A stretch of 64,000 bases of DNA from NCBI RefSeq assembly GCF_002970915.1, contig NZ_CP027190.1:1054001-1118000 (forward strand), written 5' to 3'. Numbering within the stretch: position 1 is the stretch's first letter; the number at the start of each line of letters is the position of its first letter. The stretch is from Lactobacillus sp. CBA3605 (lineage in GTDB: Bacteria; Bacillota; Bacilli; Lactobacillales; Lactobacillaceae). Positions 1-8,763 of this stretch are shown here, in pieces. The position numbers were made by a program, and so were the translations under genes. The notes under the pieces were generated by a model. The model was not told where the DNA came from, searched no databases, and was given only the letters and a program-made list of their open reading frames with translations.

Positions 1-365
1 AAGTCATCAAATTGGGTCGCTTGCTGATCAAATAATCGTTGGCCACGTTCACTTAAGCGGACAATGACAACCCGTTTATCCGTGTCACTAGGTACTCGTT
101 CAACTAACTCTGCCGTCTCCAACCGCTTAATAGTTGCACTCACTGAACTAGGCCGAATATCTAACACTTCCGCAATCTCAGCATTCGTTAATCCTGCGGG
201 GCTTTGCGCTAAAACTTGTAATAGTCGCATCTGCCCACGACCGCCACCATGATGTCCCGTACCATGACTCCCAAAATTACGTTGATGCATCACTGCCATA
301 AAAAATAAACGATTTTGCATCAGTTTACCGAAACTTTCAAATAACTCATGACTCATATCTGCCAT
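1..365 (-). CDS. MarR family transcriptional regulator (3' end outside window)
   Basis: The reading frame starts at an ATG at 365, eight bases after AGGAGGA, and runs off the left edge, so only about 121 residues are visible. After an N-terminal helical segment with a Gly/His-rich stretch (HGTGHHGGGRGQ), the sequence shows the MarR winged helix: QMRLLQVLAQSP, then AEIAEVLDIRPSSVSATIKR as recognition helix, then the wing with DTDKRVVIVRLSERG. MarR proteins are dimeric repressors that sense phenolics, antibiotics or oxidants. The target is not visible. The His/Gly stretch could bind metal, but that is only a guess. Confidence 0.85.
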   Translation of the reverse strand, partial: MADMSHELFESFGKLMQNRLFFMAVMHQRNFGSHGTGHHGGGRGQMRLLQVLAQSPAGLTNAEIAEVLDIRPSSVSATIKRLETAELVERVPSDTDKRVVIVRLSERGQRLFDQQATQFDD

Positions 366-456
366 TTTAAAAATCCTCCTCGTTAAGTTGAATGACAATT
401 ATATTATCACTTTAGTTAGCTTTTGACAACAAAAACTAACTAAACGGCTTAAATTA

Positions 457-492
457 ACCGGCTGCTCCGCTAAAGAATGCGATACAGCCGGT
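457..492 (-). terminator. possible terminator after the dehydrogenase
   Basis: ACCGGCTG and CAGCCGGT form a perfect 8-bp stem around a 20-base loop just downstream of the dehydrogenase stop. The following T-run is short, so termination may be weak. Confidence 0.4.
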
Positions 493-503
493 CATTAAAA
501 TAC

Positions 504-1442
504 CTATTTTTCCATAGAAATCACAATTTTCCCGTGACTATGATGACTTTCGCTTAACTGATGCGCTGTGCGCAAGCCAGCTTCAGTGAATGGTAAGACC
601 CGGTCAATCACAACTTTAACCGTCCCCGCCGCTACCATAGCGCCAAGTTCAGCTAGCTGTTTCCCATTAGTTTGGAGCCACCACGTTGAAACTGCTTGAC
701 TGGCAGCTTGTTGTTGTTCAGTTAACTGAGCGTCAATTGTGACAAGTCGACCATTAGGTTTAAGAATCGCTAGCCCGTCATCAACTGCACTAACCGTGTC
801 AAAAACGGCATCATAATCATGCAAGACTGCCGTAATATCATGTTCATGATAGTCAATGACTTCATCAGCACCCAGCCCCTCAAGTAACGGGCGCTGCGCC
901 GCACTAGCAGTCGTGGCAACATAGGCCCCTAAGGCTTTCGCAATTTGAATTGCAAATAAGCCAACGCCACCAGCCCCCGCTTGGATCAACACTTTATCAC
1001 CGGCTTGCACATGTAACCGATCTTTAACAACTTGATAGGCGGTTAAGCCTGCCAACGGGATAGCAGCCGCCGTTTGCCAGTCAATTGCCGCTGGCTTTAA
1101 AGCTAATTTATCTGCTTTAACGGCCGCAAATTCAGCATAAGTGCCCCGCGTGCCATCTTGCAAAGTGTCCGGCCGGGCAAAAACTTCGTCGCCCACTTTA
1201 AAGCCAGTGACATCAGCTCCGACGGCAGTAATCACCCCGGATAAGTCCCAACCTAACACAATGGGAAAATCCCAGTGCATCATGCCCTGCATTAAGCCTA
1301 ACCGGGCCTTCCAATCAATCGGATTAATTGAAGTCGCTTTAAGTTCAACCAACACTTCATCGGTTGCCATCGTTGGCATCGGTAATTCAGTCATTGTCAA
1401 CTCGTCAGCATCACCGTATTGATTAATTACAACTGCTTGCAT
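504..1442 (-). CDS. NADP-dependent quinone/alcohol oxidoreductase, MDR superfamily
   Basis: A 312-residue medium-chain dehydrogenase/reductase without the structural zinc loop, typical of quinone oxidoreductase-like enzymes that reduce quinones or enones with NAD(P)H in the cytosol. The N-terminal GroES-like domain holds INPIDWKARLG and GWDLSGVITAVG. The Rossmann motif AGAGGVG lies near residues 155-161. I chose the ATG at 1442 because AGGAG sits seven bases upstream; an in-frame GTG at 1451 overlaps that site. It is divergent from the Crp-like regulator at 1620, which may control it. Substrate is unknown. Confidence 0.85.
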   Translation of the reverse strand: MQAVVINQYGDADELTMTELPMPTMATDEVLVELKATSINPIDWKARLGLMQGMMHWDFPIVLGWDLSGVITAVGADVTGFKVGDEVFARPDTLQDGTRGTYAEFAAVKADKLALKPAAIDWQTAAAIPLAGLTAYQVVKDRLHVQAGDKVLIQAGAGGVGLFAIQIAKALGAYVATTASAAQRPLLEGLGADEVIDYHEHDITAVLHDYDAVFDTVSAVDDGLAILKPNGRLVTIDAQLTEQQQAASQAVSTWWLQTNGKQLAELGAMVAAGTVKVVIDRVLPFTEAGLRTAHQLSESHHSHGKIVISMEK

Positions 1443-1619
1443 CGCTTCCACTCCTTAAATAACTATTAGTGTGATTAATTGTAACTGTCACCGGTGGCAT
1501 CGTCAAAAGTTAAGTCACCAAAGTAACCGATAAACGTCTGGTCATTAACTAGGTCAACCTGGCACTTGTTCGGTATAATAACATGAGGTTTAAATCAAAG
1601 ATTACCGAGGTCACAACTA
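1443..1619. promoter_or_regulatory. divergent promoter region with AGGT-CA-ACCT palindrome
   Basis: The 177-base gap between two divergent genes contains the palindrome AGGTCAACCT close to 1550 and a TATAAT at 1574-1579, suitably placed for the rightward Crp-like gene. No good -35 hexamer is visible at 17 bases, which would fit an activated or autoregulated promoter. Operator function is inferred. Confidence 0.4.
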
Positions 1620-2177
1620 ATGAACGATTATTTTAAAACTCAGATTCCTGTTTTTAACCAACATTGGGCTGAAATTGCGCCGTTTTTCACCGCTATTACA
1701 GTTCCTGAAAAAACGACTTTATTACGTGAAGGCGATATCGCTCATAACATTTACTTTGTCGATGCGGGGGCCGTCCGGCTTTGGCACAATGATGATGGCC
1801 GTGATATTACGGTACAGTTCTTCTTTGAGAATCAAATCGTCGCTTCTTTTCAAAGTCTAACTGAACAAACCCCGAGTCAGTTCTCGTTAGAAACTTTAGC
1901 GCCAACTCAGCTTACGAAATTATCGTACCCGCACTTTAACCAGCTCGTCGAAAAATACCCGGCACTCCAACAGACGATGACTCATCAGATTAGTTCCCGT
2001 TTTATGACTTACATGACTTACTTTTTATCGCGGATTCAAAATAATCCTGAACAGCGGGTCATTGATCTAATGGCCAACGAACCGGATATTTTAGCGCGCG
2101 TGCCACACCATTATATCGCCTCTTACCTAGGGATGACGCCGGTCTCTTTTAGTCGGATTCAAAAACGACTACGCTAA
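1620..2177 (+). CDS. Crp/Fnr family cyclic-nucleotide-binding-type regulator
   Basis: 185 residues. Residues about 25-115 form a cupin-like nucleotide-binding fold (LLREGDIAHNIYFVDAGAVRLWHNDDGRDITVQFFFENQ), followed by a dimer helix and a C-terminal helix-turn-helix HYIASYLGMTPVSFSRIQKR. The cAMP-contact Arg-Ser pair of true Crp is absent, so the ligand is probably not cAMP. Proteins of this type in lactobacilli usually sit beside one or two oxidoreductases, as here: a divergent MDR enzyme and a downstream flavodoxin-fold reductase. Control of those neighbours is inference. Confidence 0.85.
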   Translation: MNDYFKTQIPVFNQHWAEIAPFFTAITVPEKTTLLREGDIAHNIYFVDAGAVRLWHNDDGRDITVQFFFENQIVASFQSLTEQTPSQFSLETLAPTQLTKLSYPHFNQLVEKYPALQQTMTHQISSRFMTYMTYFLSRIQNNPEQRVIDLMANEPDILARVPHHYIASYLGMTPVSFSRIQKRLR

Positions 2178-2204
2178 TTAACAATTGTTAAGGCGGATAA
2201 CTTC

Positions 2205-2245
2205 ATTTAAGTTTAGACTAAGTCACAACTTAAACTTAAAAGAGG
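2205..2245. repeat. inverted repeat upstream of the NAD(P)H oxidoreductase
   Basis: TTTAAGTTT near 2207 is mirrored by AAACTTAAA about 15 bases further on, just before the AAAAGAGG ribosome site of the reductase. It could be an operator or a leader hairpin. The short gap after the regulator gene fits co-transcription with internal control. Confidence 0.35.
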
Positions 2246-2254
2246 TTATTTTTT

Positions 2255-2851
2255 ATGAAAACTGTCATTATTTTCGATCATCCTTATACCGCAACCGCTG
2301 GCAACAACCAACCCCACCACCGCTCTTTTTTGGCTGCTTTACTGCAACAGGTCCGTCACCAATTAACGGCTGCAGGACAAGATATTGACTTAATCGACCT
2401 GCATGCCGATGGGTTTAACCCCGTTATGTCAGCGACCGATCTCGCTCATTGGCGACAAGGCGTGCCCATTGACGCTCAATGTGCTGATTACCAACGGCGC
2501 CTGGCAGACGCTGATCGGCTTATTTTTATGTTTCCAGTCTGGTGGGAAGTCATGCCAGCAATGACGAAAGGCTTCTTAGATAAAGTCTACGCCAAAGCAA
2601 TCTTATATAACGCAAAATCCATGCAGACGACTTTAGTCAAGCAACCCCAGATTGATATTATAACCACTATGAGCACACCCAACTGGGCTTACCGGTTATT
2701 GTTTGGCGCACCACTTGCCAAGCTATTATTTCGTGGCACTTTTCTAAAAACCCGACTTTGGCATTTCAAATGGTATAACTTCGCACAACTCACACAAAAA
2801 ACGCCGCAACAACGGCAGACGTTATTGCGACAATTTAAGGTCAAGCTGTAG
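2255..2851 (+). CDS. NAD(P)H dehydrogenase (quinone)-like, flavodoxin fold
   Basis: 198 residues. The start is the ATG behind AAAAGAGG. It has the flavodoxin_2/MdaB pattern: an N-terminal beta strand KTVIIFDHPY, a middle IFMFPVWWEVMPAMTKGFLDKV that lines the FMN/FAD site, and a shorter C-terminal half. Family members transfer two electrons from NAD(P)H to quinones or azo/nitro compounds and protect against electrophile stress. It lies 77 bases downstream of the Crp-like regulator on the same strand, with an inverted repeat between, so it is a likely target. Confidence 0.8.
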   Translation: MKTVIIFDHPYTATAGNNQPHHRSFLAALLQQVRHQLTAAGQDIDLIDLHADGFNPVMSATDLAHWRQGVPIDAQCADYQRRLADADRLIFMFPVWWEVMPAMTKGFLDKVYAKAILYNAKSMQTTLVKQPQIDIITTMSTPNWAYRLLFGAPLAKLLFRGTFLKTRLWHFKWYNFAQLTQKTPQQRQTLLRQFKVKL

Positions 2852-2901
2852 TGCACCAATAGTTCAAAAGTCGGCGTGTTTGTAACCCTTAATATGAATT
2901 C

Positions 2902-2934
2902 GGCGGTCATTTTTTTAAAGTGACTGCCGTTTTT
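2902..2934 (+). terminator. rho-independent terminator
   Basis: GGCGGTCA and TGACTGCC form an 8-bp stem with one mismatch, followed by TTTTT. It ends the reductase transcript and lies between convergent genes. Confidence 0.75.
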
Positions 2935-2988
2935 GATACTCTGACCTTTGAAACACGTCGCAGCACCCTTTTTTCCAAACACATTGTG

Positions 2989-4140
2989 CTACTCATTGGC
3001 AGCTAAACTGGTCAGCACTTGTAAGGTCGTGGCGTAATAATCATTACTGCTAATCTTGTTTGTCAGAGTTGCCCCAATCTTTTTCGTCAACGTTGTATTT
3101 CCCATCACTTGGGCAGCATACGCAATCGGCGCCTTAAAGGCCACACTTTGATAATTACCCACGACCGTCCCATCTAGTTGATAAACCGCTTTTATTTGTG
3201 ACTGCTTAGCAAAAAAAGTTAACATTTTTTGCAGCGCCTGCTTACTGGTTGCATCATGATCCGTCGCATACGTGGCCGCCAGTCGCCATGGCACGCGGCA
3301 TGCATTGTAGGCATATTGGTTATCTTCCGCATGATTGCTCGTGACCGCCGTCATGGTTAGGTCGGCACCACTAATCGTAATCATGTCTGGGAAGAGGCCG
3401 GTCGTCGTCCGTGCACTCAACTTAGCAATGGCACGTTGACTGTTGGTAGCAGCATGTTGCCAGAAAGTGGCTTTAGTAAACGTCGCAAATAACTTAAAAT
3501 GCGTCGTCATTAAGTCTGAAGTTCGCACCAAATTAGCGCTATCCGCTCCGATTGCCCAGCTGCCTAACTGGGGTAAATAGGTCGTGGGATTCATCTCGTG
3601 CGCTTGAATTGCGACTAATAACCGGTTAGCTGCCTGACGATAATTATTTTTAGCCGTACTGCCCCATTTTTTATCCGCCAAAATCAAGGCATAGGCGATA
3701 TCCAAGTCTCCATCCGTTGCACTATTTTGTTCCGTACTAACGCTTTTCATCTGCCCATTTCGTTGTTGCTGTTCCCACATCATTAATGGATTTTTAGTCG
3801 AAATCTGATGAGCCTGATAGTAATGATACAAGCGATTAAACGTCGCTTGATTTCGAGCCCCCTGTTGCGCCGCTAAGATGGTGGCTAACATGCCATAACC
3901 TTGCGCTTCAGATACCGTTTTTAGGGCGCCTTTGCTGTCATTGGTTTTCACAAATTGTTGTTTTTTACCACTACTCAAATAAGCCGCGCACCACTGATTA
4001 TATTGCCGCACGGCCCGGGTAGTCACCGGCTGCGATTTAGTTGCTTTGCTGTTGGTCACATGCCCCACGCTCACAAAAATTATCAGCGCCACTACCAACA
4101 CACTACCACTAACTAATCCCAGCATTTGTTTGCCTTTCAC
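2989..4140 (-). CDS. glycoside hydrolase family 8 protein, membrane-anchored
   Basis: 383 residues with an N-terminal signal anchor (residues 5-27, no clear cleavage site). Two GH8 hallmarks are visible: SEAQGYGM near residue 80, whose Glu is the proton donor in the family, and TDGDLDIAYALILADKKWG near 140, matching the family signature with its catalytic-site Asp. GH8 enzymes cleave beta-1,4-glucans, xylan or chitosan outside the cell. In lactobacilli such genes often sit near exopolysaccharide genes, but none is here. The start is a GTG preceded by AAGGAG at eleven bases. Confidence 0.85.
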   Translation of the reverse strand: MKGKQMLGLVSGSVLVVALIIFVSVGHVTNSKATKSQPVTTRAVRQYNQWCAAYLSSGKKQQFVKTNDSKGALKTVSEAQGYGMLATILAAQQGARNQATFNRLYHYYQAHQISTKNPLMMWEQQQRNGQMKSVSTEQNSATDGDLDIAYALILADKKWGSTAKNNYRQAANRLLVAIQAHEMNPTTYLPQLGSWAIGADSANLVRTSDLMTTHFKLFATFTKATFWQHAATNSQRAIAKLSARTTTGLFPDMITISGADLTMTAVTSNHAEDNQYAYNACRVPWRLAATYATDHDATSKQALQKMLTFFAKQSQIKAVYQLDGTVVGNYQSVAFKAPIAYAAQVMGNTTLTKKIGATLTNKISSNDYYATTLQVLTSLAANE

Positions 4141-4300
4141 TCGTTTTCAATCTCCTTAATGCTTAATTTATCTATCTGCTTGCCTAAAATCCATTCTACA
4201 CCCTGAATTAGGGGGAATTGCCAAAAATTTTTTTCTGAACGATTCTATCCGTCCATCATTAACGGTTATTCGAAACAGATTTGATATATCCCACTAAACA

Positions 4301-4330
4301 AAAAAACACATCAGCTTTGACGTGTTTTTT
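4301..4330 (-). terminator. terminator after the GAPDH gene
   Basis: AAAAAACAC-A-TCA pairs with TGA-C-GTGTTTTTT eleven bases after the GAPDH stop. The leftward strand ends in a run of seven T. Confidence 0.7.
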
Positions 4331-4340
4331 CTACCCCAAT

Positions 4341-5366
4341 TTAATTTAATGTCGCAAATTTTAATAAGGTTCTCACTAACTGGCAAGTAAATCCATACTC
4401 ATTGTCATACCACGCAACCGTTTTCACTAACTGATAATCATCTCCAGAAGTGACTTCGGTTTGGGTTGGATCGAAAATCGAACCAAAAGTTGATCCAATA
4501 ACATCACTTGAAACAAGTTCATCATCATTATAACCAAATGATTCATTATCCTCAGTATATTTTTTTAGTGCTAAATTGACCTCTGCTACCGTTACTTTTT
4601 TATTTAAAATAACAACCATTTCAGTTAATGAACCGTCAACTACACTGACTCGTTGTGCATGCCCCTGTAATTTTCCATTTAGTTCAGGAATAACTAATCC
4701 AATTGCTTTTGCTGCCCCAGTTGAATGGGGAATGGTATTATTTCCAGCCGCACGAGCCGCACGGAAATTACCGCCACGTACTGGGCCGTCCAGTAACATT
4801 TGCGTCGAAGTATAGGCGTGAATGGTCGTCATCGTCCCAACCTTAATACCAAATTCCTTATTTTCGAAAAATGCCAACGGCGCAAGACAATTAGTTGTAC
4901 ATGAACCAGCAGACACAATGCGATCATCTGAATTCAAAATATTATCATTAACATTATAAACAATCGTCTTAACATCACTACCAGCTGGTGCCGAGATTAA
5001 GACACGCTTTACCCCTGCATCTAAATGTAACTGTGCTTTTTCTTTAGATGTATAAAATCCGGTACATTCAAGTACAAAATCCACAGCGTTATTTTGGACC
5101 CAAGGAATATCTTGCGCTTGTGGTTCAGCATAAACACGATAAGTTTTCCCGTTAACAATAATTGAATCATCCGTAGCAGATACTTTAGCCCTTAAAGTCC
5201 CATGTGTTGAATCATACTTCAGCAAATGCGCTAGCAATGCAGGTGATGTAAGATCATTAATTGCGACAACCTCAATATCGCTGGTTTTAAGATCAAGTTC
5301 CAAAATACGCCGGAACGCTAAGCGGCCAATTCGTCCAAATCCATTAATACCAATTTTCACAGTCAT
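4341..5366 (-). CDS. gap: glyceraldehyde-3-phosphate dehydrogenase, likely second copy
   Basis: 341 residues, usual family length. The NAD site [15 protein letters not shown] is at residues 7-20, the catalytic Cys in [13 protein letters not shown] at 156 and the activating His in TTIHAYTST at 183. It is not in a cggR-gap-pgk-tpi operon, where the glycolytic copy normally lies. Instead it is 21 bases behind an EamA exporter gene with a divergent LysR regulator. Some usually constant positions differ, for example [13 protein letters not shown] where QRVPVPTGSLTEL is usual. It may be a specialised or inhibitor-tolerant isoenzyme, which is inference. Confidence 0.9.
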   Translation of the reverse strand: MTVKIGINGFGRIGRLAFRRILELDLKTSDIEVVAINDLTSPALLAHLLKYDSTHGTLRAKVSATDDSIIVNGKTYRVYAEPQAQDIPWVQNNAVDFVLECTGFYTSKEKAQLHLDAGVKRVLISAPAGSDVKTIVYNVNDNILNSDDRIVSAGSCTTNCLAPLAFFENKEFGIKVGTMTTIHAYTSTQMLLDGPVRGGNFRAARAAGNNTIPHSTGAAKAIGLVIPELNGKLQGHAQRVSVVDGSLTEMVVILNKKVTVAEVNLALKKYTEDNESFGYNDDELVSSDVIGSTFGSIFDPTQTEVTSGDDYQLVKTVAWYDNEYGFTCQLVRTLLKFATLN

Positions 5367-5387
5367 ACAAAAATCTCCTATTCTATA

Positions 5388-6350
5388 TTAAAGTTCTTCA
5401 CGATCTGTTACAGCAGCCGCTTTTCTTATTTTTAAAGCTGCTACTCGACTAACAATATTGTTTCCAATTAGGGCTAGAATTGTAATCAAACAACCTAAAA
5501 TTTCAAACATCGAAACCTTGTAACCACCAACAATCGTAATGACAAAAGAGGTAATTGGCACCAGGTTCATGAAAAGAATGCCATTAGTTGGTGTCACAAT
5601 CCGATTACCTAAATTCCAAGCAAAAACCGCCAGTACACCGGCTAGTGACACCATATAAACTAATGCGTCACTAACACCGGTAATCTGAACAAGACTAGGT
5701 ACTTTTAACAACCCAGTTACAGTTGCAACAATCAAGATAACAATCACCGATAACACACCATAAATTGTAGTTAGCGTTGAATAACGTAGGATTGACCATT
5801 CCGGAAAATCCGCACCTCCTGCAGTATAGATAACCCAACATAGTGCACCTAGTAAAATTAATACTGTTGCTAACAACACATTATTTCCTGAAAGAAGGGT
5901 TGAAATATGGCCCTTTGTCACAACCATAAAGACGCCCAATGCTGCTACAATCATCGAAATCACAGAAATGATTGTTGGCTTCGTTCCTCGATAGACCCAA
6001 TTTACAAGCACACCTAGTAAGGGTTGAATGGCCATCATTACAGATGCAATAATTGCTCCTGAAACACCAGCGATTTGCTGGCCCAAAAACACCAGAAAAC
6101 TAAATCCTGCAAAAGCTGATGTTCCGAAAATCCATAATTTCACAGCATGACCTTCACTTTTAAACGCTTTAGGCCCTTCAACAATCAACAGAATAATTGC
6201 AAATATCACTGCTACGCTACCATAACGCAATAACGTGAAGTAGAACGGATCCATAATTTTTAGTGCTGGTGCCATCACCGGAAACATGCCACCCCAAGAT
6301 AACACTGCTATTAAACATAAAAGTAACCCTTTTCCATATTTTTTTGACAT
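5388..6350 (-). CDS. EamA/DMT family transporter
   Basis: 320 residues with ten predicted membrane segments in two repeated EamA halves (GLLLCLIAVLSWGGMFPV at the start of the first, LLGALCWVIYTAGG at the start of the second) and a charged cytosolic tail. DMT/EamA proteins mostly export metabolites or amino acids. The start ATG follows AAAGGAGG. Its stop lies 21 bases before the GAPDH start, so the two are an operon, facing a LysR gene. The substrate cannot be read from sequence; the partner suggests a GAPDH-related metabolite or inhibitor. Confidence 0.85.
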   Translation of the reverse strand: MSKKYGKGLLLCLIAVLSWGGMFPVMAPALKIMDPFYFTLLRYGSVAVIFAIILLIVEGPKAFKSEGHAVKLWIFGTSAFAGFSFLVFLGQQIAGVSGAIIASVMMAIQPLLGVLVNWVYRGTKPTIISVISMIVAALGVFMVVTKGHISTLLSGNNVLLATVLILLGALCWVIYTAGGADFPEWSILRYSTLTTIYGVLSVIVILIVATVTGLLKVPSLVQITGVSDALVYMVSLAGVLAVFAWNLGNRIVTPTNGILFMNLVPITSFVITIVGGYKVSMFEILGCLITILALIGNNIVSRVAALKIRKAAAVTDREEL

Positions 6351-6684
6351 TGAATAGCCTCCTTTAAATTACGCTTTCAAAAATTCATTATATTTAACTT
6401 TTCCAGACAGACTGTAGCGAATATCATCAACTAAAATGTAAGCTAATAGCAATCTCAATCAATACTCACATCTACCTGAAACTGCTGAATGATCGACCAC
6501 ATCACTACTGCTTGTGAATGGAAACTTGTTCAATTTGTTACCTCCCCTCTGCTTGATTAAAAAGATACCATGCTATATTGTTTTTTAGAATAAACACATT
6601 ATAATAAGGTCTATAAGCTATCGTTATACCCATTAATAATCACTTTCCAGAACACTTTGATTAACCGACTAGGAGCGTGATTTC
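6351..6684. promoter_or_regulatory. divergent intergenic region between EamA and LysR genes
   Basis: This 334-base AT-rich gap holds a rightward promoter for the LysR gene, TTGTTT (6578-6583), 16 bases, TATAAT (6600-6605). The leftward promoter for the EamA-GAPDH operon must lie here too, but I could not fix it. No other gene is seen. Confidence 0.5.
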
Positions 6685-7581
6685 ATGAAAGAAGTAGAAT
6701 CATTCAACATCGAATTACTCTATGTATTTGTGGCAGTTAGCGAGCTTAAAAGTATTAATAAAAGTAGCAAAGCACTTTTAATAACCCAACCCGCTTTAAG
6801 CAAAAAGATCAAACAACTTGAAGATTACTATGGTTCCAAACTATTTATTCGTAGTTCTCAAGGCATGAAACTCACACCAATTGGCACTCATTTCTATAAA
6901 AAAGCTAAAAAATTTTTGATTGAATTTCAAAATTTAAAAAGCTCTTTTTCATCAAACCGTATTTCTTTAAATTCTCTACGAATCGGTACTTTAGATAGTA
7001 TTTCGTCTAATCTATATCCCGAGTTTTTCATTGAAAATCTTCATAAATTTAAAAGCATAACAGTCACAAGTAAGATTTTCGAATTGATTGATCCTTTTAA
7101 CGCCAATACATTGGACCTTGTATTAATGGACTCAGCTTTCAAACAAAATCTTACTGGCTCATTCATCGAGAAAAATTTATACGAAGAACCTTATTATTTG
7201 GTTTATGCTAAAGATAACGAAGCAGTAAACAAACTAAACCATGTCGCAATTAGTGCGCGTCAATTACAAAGAATGAACCTCATTATGTATCCAACTTACT
7301 GTCCTATTCATCAAAGAATCATTCAAATTTTTGATAACTTACACTTAGCACCACCAAGTATCTTTGAAGTTGATTATTCTGAATCCACAATATCATTGGT
7401 CTCCAAGTCAAGTTATGTGACAATTCTGCCGCAATCTTTAGCTACTAGTAAGGTCACCCAAGATATTTTGCATCTAGGAATGATAAAAATAGAAATTCCA
7501 TTCTTACGACAGGTCTCAATATTTTCTCGAACACCGGATATATTAAAGACTGTTGCTAGCCTGTTATCATCGGTGTCTTAG
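6685..7581 (+). CDS. LysR family transcriptional regulator
   Basis: 298 residues. The N-terminal winged helix is clear (LLYVFVAVSELKSINKSSKALLITQ and PALSKKIKQLEDYYGSKLF with IRSSQGMKLTPIG), followed by a substrate-binding-type domain. The start ATG follows TAGGAGCG. Base composition is much more AT-rich than neighbouring genes (Lys/Asn/Ile/Phe rich), suggesting transfer together with the divergent EamA-GAPDH pair, which LysR logic says it controls. A promoter is visible at 6578-6605. Confidence 0.85.
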   Translation: MKEVESFNIELLYVFVAVSELKSINKSSKALLITQPALSKKIKQLEDYYGSKLFIRSSQGMKLTPIGTHFYKKAKKFLIEFQNLKSSFSSNRISLNSLRIGTLDSISSNLYPEFFIENLHKFKSITVTSKIFELIDPFNANTLDLVLMDSAFKQNLTGSFIEKNLYEEPYYLVYAKDNEAVNKLNHVAISARQLQRMNLIMYPTYCPIHQRIIQIFDNLHLAPPSIFEVDYSESTISLVSKSSYVTILPQSLATSKVTQDILHLGMIKIEIPFLRQVSIFSRTPDILKTVASLLSSVS

Positions 7582-7672
7582 TTACCTTTGCTAATACCTT
7601 GCCACACAGCCTACTGGTAAATCGACTAAAACACTAACCTTATTCGATTATTTAGAAATCGAAAATCAATCA

Positions 7673-7712
7673 AAATAAAGCCGTCACCCTAATTGAGGTG
7701 ACAGCTTTATTT
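7673..7712. terminator. bidirectional terminator
   Basis: AAATAAAGC-C-GTCACC pairs with GGTGAC-A-GCTTTATTT. It lies between convergent LysR and aldo-keto reductase genes and has A/T runs on both sides. Confidence 0.75.
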
Positions 7713-7778
7713 GACTAAGTCGGGGGTATTGATATGGGGTTAGTAAGTCAACCCATCATTTAATTTAATACTCGTGCC

Positions 7779-8645
7779 TTAATGTAATTGTTTCAAGCTA
7801 GACCCAAAGATTTGTTCAATCGTTACAGGGTCTCGGTGGTCGAAGAATTGACTGACACCTTGATCTAAGGTTGCCATGGTTTGCATTTCAGCTGGACTCA
7901 AGTCAAAATCAAAGACCGCCATATTCTCAACCATCCGCGTTGGATGCACCGATTTAGGAATCACTGTAATCCCGCGTTGCAATAACCAACGCAAGATAAC
8001 TTGGCCGGTCGTTTTGCCATGAGCCTGCGCAATTGTTGTAATTGTCGGATTCGTAAAAATACCATTTTTACCTTCCGCAAAGGGTGCCCACGCTTCAACC
8101 CGCACCTCTGACCGTTGATTAAATTGAACCTCTGCCGGCTGTTGATACCACGGATTCACTTCAATTTGGTTGATAACTGGCTTAACCGTCATCGTTAACA
8201 TTAAATTTTGCAATTGATCAGCATAAAAGTTAGAGACCCCAATTGCCCGAATTTTCCCCGCATGGTAGGCTTCTTCTAACGCCCGCCAAGCTCCCATCGT
8301 ATCACCATAGGGTTGGTGCAATAAGTATAAGTCTAGATAGTCTAACCCCAACCGCTTAAGTGAGTCGTCAATCCCTTGCTTCGCACGTTCATAGGTGAAT
8401 TCAGAAACCCATAACTTTGACGTGATAAAGAGTGCTTCACGGGCAATGCCACTCTTTTTGATAGCTTGTCCCACCGCCGCTTCATTTTGATACGCTGTCG
8501 CAGTATCAATTAAGCGATACCCTGCTTGTAAAGCTGCTGTCACGGCTGCCTCACATTGATCTAAATCTGGCACTTGGAAAACCCCGAAACCGAGTTGCGG
8601 CATTTCAACCCCATTATTTAATGTAATCATTGGTATTTTTGTCAT
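7779..8645 (-). CDS. aldo/keto reductase (2,5-diketo-D-gluconate reductase type)
   Basis: 288 residues forming an AKR barrel. The catalytic tetrad is visible: Asp and Tyr in DTATAYQNEAAVG, Lys in FITSKLW and His in LYLLHQPYG. The NADPH signature IPKSVHPTRMVENMAVFDF lies near the C-terminus. These monomeric cytosolic enzymes reduce ketones, aldehydes and methylglyoxal with NADPH. The gene is divergent from a frameshifted LysR gene at 8764, with a LysR-type box between them, so its regulation may now be broken. Confidence 0.9.
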   Translation of the reverse strand: MTKIPMITLNNGVEMPQLGFGVFQVPDLDQCEAAVTAALQAGYRLIDTATAYQNEAAVGQAIKKSGIAREALFITSKLWVSEFTYERAKQGIDDSLKRLGLDYLDLYLLHQPYGDTMGAWRALEEAYHAGKIRAIGVSNFYADQLQNLMLTMTVKPVINQIEVNPWYQQPAEVQFNQRSEVRVEAWAPFAEGKNGIFTNPTITTIAQAHGKTTGQVILRWLLQRGITVIPKSVHPTRMVENMAVFDFDLSPAEMQTMATLDQGVSQFFDHRDPVTIEQIFGSSLKQLH

Positions 8646-8732
8646 CTTTAATCGTCCGACCTTTCATCGTTTGAATAAGACTACTATAACTGCAAACCAA
8701 TGAGTTGAAAATTACTAGATAATCATGCTAGC

Positions 8733-8747
8733 ATACGATTAGCGTAT
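8733..8747. promoter_or_regulatory. candidate LysR box
   Basis: ATACG-ATTAG-CGTAT is a perfect 5-5-5 inverted repeat with the T-N11-A form expected of LysR sites, in the gap between the divergent LysR and aldo-keto reductase genes. Confidence 0.45.
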
Positions 8748-8763
8748 ACTAGGAGCTGACGAC

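Noticed and set aside
2689..2982. Leftward frame over the reductase end
   Set aside because: It is antisense to a well-supported gene, covers a terminator and has no ribosome site.
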